A DNA stretch of 10,287 nucleotides, from positions 1 to 10,287 of the forward strand of contig JAHJDQ010000015.1 in assembly GCA_018812355.1 (NCBI GenBank), in the 5' to 3' direction. The DNA comes from Nanobdellota archaeon (GTDB lineage Archaea > Nanobdellota > Nanobdellia > Woesearchaeales > GW2011-AR9). The notes below the pieces were generated by a model. It was not told the DNA's origin and ran no database searches. It saw only the letters and a list, made by a program, of their open reading frames with translations. Both the position numbers and the translations under genes were made by a program. Shown here one piece after another: positions 5,733-10,287 of the stretch; position 1 is the first letter of the stretch, and each line of letters begins with the position of its first letter.

Positions 5733-6749
5733 CTACGAAACAGTAATCTTCATTGCTTGAGTTGTATAAATCCCATCAGAAACCCAACAGATTCCTGCTT
5801 CTTTGAAAGTATAATTGTAAGATTCTCCAGCATTAAAAAGATTACTCTTAATATCTCGACATTCACGATTCCCCAGAATTAAAGCAATCTGATACCTACC
5901 TTGACGCACATTATTCCATTTAACAGTATCACCAACATTAATACTAATGGCAGAAGTCCCAAAATCTCCAGTTGTTGTTGTCGCAGTACCAAAACCACCG
6001 TCAATTAATTTAACAATAACAATCTTTGGACCTTTCTGCTCAATCACCTCAACTACTTCATCAACTACATCCTTAATTTCTTCCTCAATTTCTTCTGTAA
6101 ACTCTTCTTCTGGTATTTCATACTCAACAATCGCTGACTGCAGTTCGTTAATGACAATTGTTAACAATCCACTTCTTAACAAATCAATCTTACTCTGCAC
6201 TGGATACCCATCAACTTCTAAATCATTGATTCCTTTTTCAATTTGTAAATATTGAGAAACTTTTAATACTTCATCTCCAGTAGAAATTTTTTCCAAATCA
6301 CGTTCTATTGAATAATAACGGTCACTTAAACTTAACCCACTATAATCTTCTTCAATAACTTTTTCCTCTGCATCTTGATATGCTTGCATGAATTTATTAG
6401 TCAGATCAGTAAGCTTAATTTGTTCATACTCTTCAATCGTTAAATAATCTAACTCAATCTTAATTCGCGTAAACTGAGCCATGTTAAACTCTTCTTCTCC
6501 AGAATTAATTCGCTCAATTTTTCGTTCTAAATAACTATATCTTTTATTTAAAGCACTCGTATCATTCTTCTCTATCGTATTTTCAGTTAATTCTAAAACT
6601 GCTTCTGCATACTCTGCTTCTTGATCTGCTTGCTCTTCTGCACTTATTTCTGTAGTAGAATTATCTCCTTCATCAATCGAAGAACAGCCGATTAAAAAAA
6701 ATACTATGAAGATACAAGTGAATAAGTATAAACTTAACCTCTTTTTCAT
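5733..6749 (-). CDS. Lipoprotein with duplicated helical unit and degenerate cupredoxin-like domain
   Basis: 338 aa. Residues 1-22 give a signal with lipobox FLIGC, so it should be anchored outside the membrane by Cys22. Residues about 55-205 are helical and contain two related units (RYSYLERKIERINSGEEEF... and RYYSIERDLEKISTGDEVL...). An acidic Glu/Val linker follows. Residues 241-338 look like a plastocyanin/azurin-type fold: KIVIVKL, AISINVGDTVKWNN (about 267-280), YNYTFKEAGICWVSD, and a final QAMKITV strand. The histidine normally found after the GDTVxWxN strand is absent (RQGRYQIAL there) and no C-x-x-H-x-x-x-M set is complete. Cys297 and Cys321 could instead form a disulfide. It is thus probably a non-copper relative. 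No close functional assignment is possible. Confidence 0.8.
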   Translation of the reverse strand: MKKRLSLYLFTCIFIVFFLIGCSSIDEGDNSTTEISAEEQADQEAEYAEAVLELTENTIEKNDTSALNKRYSYLERKIERINSGEEEFNMAQFTRIKIELDYLTIEEYEQIKLTDLTNKFMQAYQDAEEKVIEEDYSGLSLSDRYYSIERDLEKISTGDEVLKVSQYLQIEKGINDLEVDGYPVQSKIDLLRSGLLTIVINELQSAIVEYEIPEEEFTEEIEEEIKDVVDEVVEVIEQKGPKIVIVKLIDGGFGTATTTTGDFGTSAISINVGDTVKWNNVRQGRYQIALILGNRECRDIKSNLFNAGESYNYTFKEAGICWVSDGIYTTQAMKITVS

Positions 6750-6767
6750 TTAACTAAAGAAATTAAA

Positions 6768-6780
6768 CTCATATAAAAAA
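6768..6780 (-). promoter_or_regulatory. Promoter of the cupredoxin-like lipoprotein gene
   Basis: The minus-strand TTTTTTATATGAG has its TATA centre near 6775, about 25 bases before the ATG at 6749, consistent with a leaderless transcript; no Shine-Dalgarno precedes the ATG. Confidence 0.5.
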
Positions 6781-6817
6781 TTATTCAATAAAATCTAACC
6801 AAAAATCAGCAATAGAA

Positions 6818-6925
6818 CTAACTAGCCTGTACTTTTCTTCTACGTTTGGCCTTCTTCATCTTCTTTCTCTGCCATTTCCAGCGCATTTGGCCTTTTTTCT
6901 TCCAACGTCTTGAACTTCTTTTCAT
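6818..6925 (-). CDS. rpl41e: Ribosomal protein eL41
   Basis: A 35-aa, extremely basic ORF: MKRSSRRWKKKG, then MRWKWQRKKMKKAKRRRK and VQAS. From Met14 it matches the eL41 pattern (family about 25 aa, of the type M-R-x-K-W-x-K-K-R-x-R-R-L-K-R-K-R-R-K), including the Trp and the Arg/Lys spacing. The 13-residue N-terminal extension is equally basic. eL41 is a single helix at the interface of the two ribosomal subunits and is found only in archaea and eukaryotes. The start could be 6925 (whole ORF) or 6886 (core only). I prefer 6925 because AAGGTT, a weak Shine-Dalgarno, lies nine bases before it. The gene is short enough to be missed by gene callers. Confidence 0.8.
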   Translation of the reverse strand: MKRSSRRWKKKGQMRWKWQRKKMKKAKRRRKVQAS

Positions 6926-6997
6926 TTTATTTTAACCTTAAGAAGTTCAAGGCTCAAAAATCTGAAAGATTTTTCCATGTCGTGAACTTCTTTTCAT
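6909..6997 (-). promoter_or_regulatory. eL41 leader with switchable hairpins
   Basis: In the RNA order, segment 1 AAGAAGTTCA (6992-6983), segment 2 CTTGAACTTCTT (6951-6940) and segment 3 AAGAAGTTCAAG (6920-6909) are present. Segment 2 is complementary to both 1 (10 bp) and 3 (12 bp), so the two pairings exclude each other. The 2:3 hairpin puts the eL41 ATG (6925-6923) in its 19-base loop. A third hairpin, AAAAATC-TTTCA-GATTTTT (6974-6956), lies between 1 and 2. The pairings are exact in the sequence; control of eL41 by them is inference. Confidence 0.45.
6947..6997 (-). CDS. Upstream ORF / possible leader peptide of eL41
   Basis: A 16-codon ORF, MKRSSRHGKIFQIFEP, starts one or two bases after the expected transcription start, so a leaderless mRNA would be translated here first. 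Its first 15 bases (ATGAAAAGAAGTTCA) are identical to the first 15 of eL41, 72 bases downstream, and similarity continues loosely for about 15 more. It ends inside segment 2 of the switchable hairpins. It may be a regulatory leader peptide, or just a broken duplicate of the eL41 start. Confidence 0.4.
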   Translation of the reverse strand: MKRSSRHGKIFQIFEP

Positions 6998-7017
6998 CTA
7001 AGCTCAAAATTAGCTGT

Positions 7018-7030
7018 CTTTTTATAAAGG
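7018..7030 (-). promoter_or_regulatory. BRE/TATA promoter of the eL41 transcript
   Basis: The minus-strand CCTTTATAAAAAG (7030-7018) is a strong archaeal TATA element lying just past the protease stop. Initiation about 25 bases downstream falls at about 6999, at the leader ORF start (6997), not at eL41 itself (6925). The eL41 mRNA would then carry a 70-75-base leader. Confidence 0.6.
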
Positions 7031-7046
7031 TTTCTGCTTACAAGAA

Positions 7047-10000
7047 TTAATCCTTTCTTCTCAATATTAAATAAACTGCAGAGAGAACCATAATCAGCAC
7101 AAACAAACCTAACAATGTATACTTTTTTCCACCAGCTTGCGAGGGTAAGAACGTCGAGAACGCTCCCGTTATCCAGTTAAAGAAATCAAAACTCTTACTT
7201 CCAGAAACCGCAAAATAAGAGAAATGTTTTGCTTTCGCCTGATAAGTCAAACTATTACCTTCTTCTGTAACTAATTTCGTTTTCAACTTATCCCAACTAT
7301 AATCAACATAATGGTATAAAGAAACTTTCTTTTTCGTATAATCATGTTCCATTAACCATGATTGTGGTACCCTAAAACTAATCTGCACTTCATTCAATTC
7401 TTCTTCAGTCAATCCAGTTGTAATTTTTAAATATTGATAAACGTTCGCTAATTCAAGAACTTCTTCCGGCTTTTCATTAAAGTAATCAATCCCTAAGGTA
7501 ATCTCCTTCTCCACCTCAGCTTCAATCACAATCTCAAATACAGTTTGCTCATTATTTCCTACTTGTAAAATACTTGGCTCTCCTGGAGTAAGAGTAACCG
7601 TTTGGGAAAAAGATGATAATTCTTCAGGAATATCAATTGCTGGTTCTTCCGCAACAACTTCGGCTGCTGCAGTGAGCTCTGGCTCTGAAATAATCTCTTC
7701 TTCAGCAGCATCTGTTGTTTCTGTTGCTGTCGTTGATGTACTACTACCTCCACTGCTTCCACCGCCACTAGGACTATCTCCAGTATTTCCAGAATCGCAA
7801 GCACTACACGAACCACCACAATCTGTTTCCGTCTCATCACCATTCTCACTAGAATCTGAACAAGAAGTAAATGTTACCGTTGAAGTGGTAATGTTAGTAT
7901 GCTGATTAATAAAATTATCCGTCGCATTAATCGTAATGTTATGCACTCCTACATCTTCATCCTCAAAACTAATGTTCCAAATACATCTGCGGGCAGAACT
8001 GTTTAAGTCACTACAGTAAGAAGCGGTTGTTGGTAAAGAAATATTATCAAAAAATCCGTTCAGAACTGCTAACTCGGAATAATCGAAAGCTGTCGCAGTT
8101 ATCGTTAACGAACCGTCTCGTTCCAAATGCGCTTCCGTATCATGAGTAATTGTTAGAGTTGGGGCAAGAGTATCATTAATAATCAGAGAAATGTTTTCTA
8201 ACGAAGAAGCACCATAAGAATCACTAGCTGTCACCGAAACCGGATACGTTCCTGTCGTATTGTAAGCCTTCGTCGGATTCTGACTATTAGATGTTGTCCC
8301 GTCACCAAAATCCCAGTAATATGTTAATGTATCATCATCCGGATCTATTGCCGTTGAAGTAAAAGCAATAATATCTCCTACTTCAATTACGGAATCATTT
8401 TGATGAGAAGTAATACTAACATTAGTAGGGGCCCAATTTTGCACTGTAAAAGTATACATACTGGTGGAGTTAACATTTCCCGCAATATCATAAGCATGGA
8501 AACGGTAAGAAATAATTTTCTGGTTGGTTAAGTTTTCTAATCCCGTTACAGAAAAATTGTACATTTCACCTGATTCTAAAGTTAAACTATAATTTACCCA
8601 ACTCCCAGAAAAGTTTGATTCCAAAAATAGTAAAGAAGTGTTCAGAGCATTATTATCAGTAAGATTAATCCTAAAAATTACTGTATCATTATTATAAACT
8701 GTCTCTGGAGTCCTATTTATCCCAAACATTCCCGGACCGGTTTTATCGATGGTAAAATTGATGTAAGAAGTGTCCGCATTATTTAATGAATCATTGGCAT
8801 AAACCACTAAGCTATAGTTTCCATCCGAAAAAGTAGCGTTAGAAATGTTAACATAATCAGTCCAGTTAAAAGTAGCCGCGTTAATCTCAGAACTAGAATT
8901 GCTTTGCACCACATCACCACTAGAATTTAAAATGCTATAATTCGAGAAGGATAAAGTCAAATCAGTAATCACAATATCCAAATTAAAAGCAGAATTATAA
9001 TAAGAATTATTTAGAGGAACATTAATTGTTATATTAGGTTTAGCATTCTCAATTTCAATCTCTCTTAAAACACTAACTCCAAAAGTATTGATCGTATCAT
9101 TACCATAAACTTGATAATAATAAGTTCCGTTACCCAATCCAGTGAGGTTATAATAAAAATTCTTTTGATCGCTTTCATTCATTGTATAATTGATCAACGT
9201 GCCATTATTATAATCCCATTCCAGTAAAGCGTTAGTCAGATTAACGTCAGAAGTAATGTTAATCAAAACAGAATTAGAAGTGCTATTGGAATCATTAAGA
9301 GGATTATTAGTACTAAAATTAAGGAAAGGTTGAACTGCTTTGAGAAGATCAATCCGGGCATATGTCCGATCAGAACTAGAATCATATACAGAAGAGCCAG
9401 AAATAAACAACTTATCTTGAATTTGTTTTGGTGTGATTGTCTCACTGTAAGCTAAACGATAATATTGGTTCATCAAGAGGGCAGCTCCAGCAGTATGTGG
9501 ACAAGCCATTGACGTTCCTGACATTCCTGCCGTTCCTCCGCCAACATAAGGAGCAGTAATACTAATCCCTGGAGCAAGCAACTCGAGAATATTACCACGA
9601 TTATAAGAAATACTATTGGCAGAATTTACTGCTCCGACAGGAGTAGCATTCTGCACACATGCTGGTGCTGAGATACCATTAGTAAAACCATTATTCCCTG
9701 AAGAAATCGAAACAGTAATATTATTATTAACCGCAGTATTAATCACATCAGTCATCACATAATCATTACAATAATCATTATATGGTCCTCCTCCTCCTAA
9801 ACTCATACTAATCACAGAAATGTTATACAAACTAGCATTATTCGTACACCATTCTATTCCCGCAATCACATCAGCTTCATTACAAGCTGCTTGACCTGCA
9901 TTGTTACAAACTTTAATTGAAACAATCTTTGCATCAGGAGCAACTCCATAATAACCACTTAAGTTACCAGCCGCAGTTCCAGATACATGCGTACCGTGTC

Positions 10001-10287
10001 CTTGCCCATCTTCAGCGGAATCATCTTCTGTCGTTGTATCAGGACAACAACCGCCAGCACCATAATCAGAAACCCGGCAATAACAATACTCATCTAATAT
10101 TTTTCCACTAAAAGCTGGATGATCAGTATCAATCCCCGTATCTAAGACACAAACAGTTTCTCCCTCTCCTGTAATATTGTAACCATTAACAGATAAATTC
10201 CAAACATCATCAGCATTAATTTGCGGAATACTCGTAGCTAAAGTAGTGTAAAGCACCCGATTAAGATGAACTTCTTTAACCTGCGGA
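7047..10287 (-). CDS. Membrane-anchored subtilisin-like protease, 5' end outside window
   Basis: The reading frame is open to the window edge. The first visible residues (PQVKEVHLNR, then VLYTTLATSIPQINADDVW) look like the end of an I9-type propeptide, so the start codon and signal peptide lie outside; the GTG at 10256 is internal. The S8 peptidase domain has Asp in VLDTGID (10142-10140), His in GHGTHVSG (9998-9996), Asn in SSGNNG (9695-9693) and Ser in GTSMACPH (9512-9510): a complete triad and oxyanion residue. Next come Asn-rich beta-sandwich repeats full of N-x-S/T sequons, a PKD domain with YYWDFGDGT (about 8430-8175), a Cys motif ETDCGGSCSACDSG, a Ser/Gly/Thr linker, a PGF-pre-PGF-like domain (about 7620-7190) and a terminal membrane helix with RRKD (7121-7050). 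It would act outside the cell on proteins; substrate unknown. Confidence 0.92.
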   Translation of the reverse strand, partial: PQVKEVHLNRVLYTTLATSIPQINADDVWNLSVNGYNITGEGETVCVLDTGIDTDHPAFSGKILDEYCYCRVSDYGAGGCCPDTTTEDDSAEDGQGHGTHVSGTAAGNLSGYYGVAPDAKIVSIKVCNNAGQAACNEADVIAGIEWCTNNASLYNISVISMSLGGGGPYNDYCNDYVMTDVINTAVNNNITVSISSGNNGFTNGISAPACVQNATPVGAVNSANSISYNRGNILELLAPGISITAPYVGGGTAGMSGTSMACPHTAGAALLMNQYYRLAYSETITPKQIQDKLFISGSSVYDSSSDRTYARIDLLKAVQPFLNFSTNNPLNDSNSTSNSVLINITSDVNLTNALLEWDYNNGTLINYTMNESDQKNFYYNLTGLGNGTYYYQVYGNDTINTFGVSVLREIEIENAKPNITINVPLNNSYYNSAFNLDIVITDLTLSFSNYSILNSSGDVVQSNSSSEINAATFNWTDYVNISNATFSDGNYSLVVYANDSLNNADTSYINFTIDKTGPGMFGINRTPETVYNNDTVIFRINLTDNNALNTSLLFLESNFSGSWVNYSLTLESGEMYNFSVTGLENLTNQKIISYRFHAYDIAGNVNSTSMYTFTVQNWAPTNVSITSHQNDSVIEVGDIIAFTSTAIDPDDDTLTYYWDFGDGTTSNSQNPTKAYNTTGTYPVSVTASDSYGASSLENISLIINDTLAPTLTITHDTEAHLERDGSLTITATAFDYSELAVLNGFFDNISLPTTASYCSDLNSSARRCIWNISFEDEDVGVHNITINATDNFINQHTNITTSTVTFTSCSDSSENGDETETDCGGSCSACDSGNTGDSPSGGGSSGGSSTSTTATETTDAAEEEIISEPELTAAAEVVAEEPAIDIPEELSSFSQTVTLTPGEPSILQVGNNEQTVFEIVIEAEVEKEITLGIDYFNEKPEEVLELANVYQYLKITTGLTEEELNEVQISFRVPQSWLMEHDYTKKKVSLYHYVDYSWDKLKTKLVTEEGNSLTYQAKAKHFSYFAVSGSKSFDFFNWITGAFSTFLPSQAGGKKYTLLGLFVLIMVLSAVYLILRRKD

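Noticed and set aside
5947..6255. Ser/Thr/Ile-rich plus-strand ORF opposite the cupredoxin-like gene
   Set aside because: Antisense of the Glu/Val-rich linker; composition is what the complementary strand predicts.
6956..6974. Intrinsic terminator inside the eL41 leader
   Set aside because: The 7-bp AAAAATC/GATTTTT stem is weak and A/T-only apart from one pair, with only a short T-run in the stem itself; I kept it as a possible leader hairpin only.
7559..7905. Two ORFs (both strands) across the Ser/Gly/Thr linker of the protease
   Set aside because: Both are shadows of the linker codons in other frames, with no recognisable domain or start signal.
10254..10256. GTG at 10256 as the true start of the protease
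   Set aside because: The frame stays open to the window edge and the upstream residues look like the end of an I9-type propeptide; starting here would leave no signal peptide.

Overview
The window is AT-rich archaeal DNA, most likely from a small-genome DPANN lineage (Woesearchaeota/Pacearchaeota-like; this placement is inference). The archaeal markers are: a Dph2 diphthamide enzyme split over two reading frames; a tiny gene for ribosomal protein eL41; BRE/TATA-type promoters placed about 25 bases ahead of start codons, implying leaderless mRNAs; and secreted N-glycosylation-rich or lipoprotein-type surface proteins, one with a PGF-pre-PGF domain. No rRNA, tRNA, transposase or integrase is visible.

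Layout. Bases 1-560 hold a small Cys-rich lipoprotein gene (+) and a gap with two identical 26-bp repeats. Bases 561-1180 hold a PemK/MazF-like toxin and AbrB-like antitoxin operon (-), with an 18-bp palindrome at its promoter. Bases 1190-2471 hold the most striking structure: a wHTH-nucleotidyltransferase gene and a HEPN gene (+, overlapping), bracketed by two copies of the 3' end of dph2. One copy is the live end of dph2. The other, about 1.2 kb away, is a detached relict that still reads as a Dph2 C-terminus ending in a stop codon. This looks like a very small integrative element inserted at the 3' end of dph2, with the displaced end at its far side. Bases 2411-3345 hold dph2 (-), interrupted by a one-base frame change exactly at a domain boundary, with the three cluster cysteines divided 1 + 2 between the products.

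Bases 3407-10287 are all on the minus strand and are dominated by exported proteins: a 747-aa acidic protein with a DUF5667-like helical region and nine Cys-containing tandem repeats; a lipoprotein with a duplicated helical unit and a degenerate cupredoxin-like domain; and a membrane-anchored subtilisin-like protease that runs off the right edge. Between the last two lies the eL41 gene. Its leader has a short upstream ORF repeating the eL41 start, plus three copies of one sequence element that can form mutually exclusive hairpins.

Reading of the whole: bases 380-2410 look like an accessory island of two toxin-like modules next to the conserved gene dph2. The right two thirds looks like a chromosomal neighbourhood of cell-surface proteins. 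The best candidates for something undescribed are the dph2-targeting HEPN/nucleotidyltransferase element and the eL41 leader.
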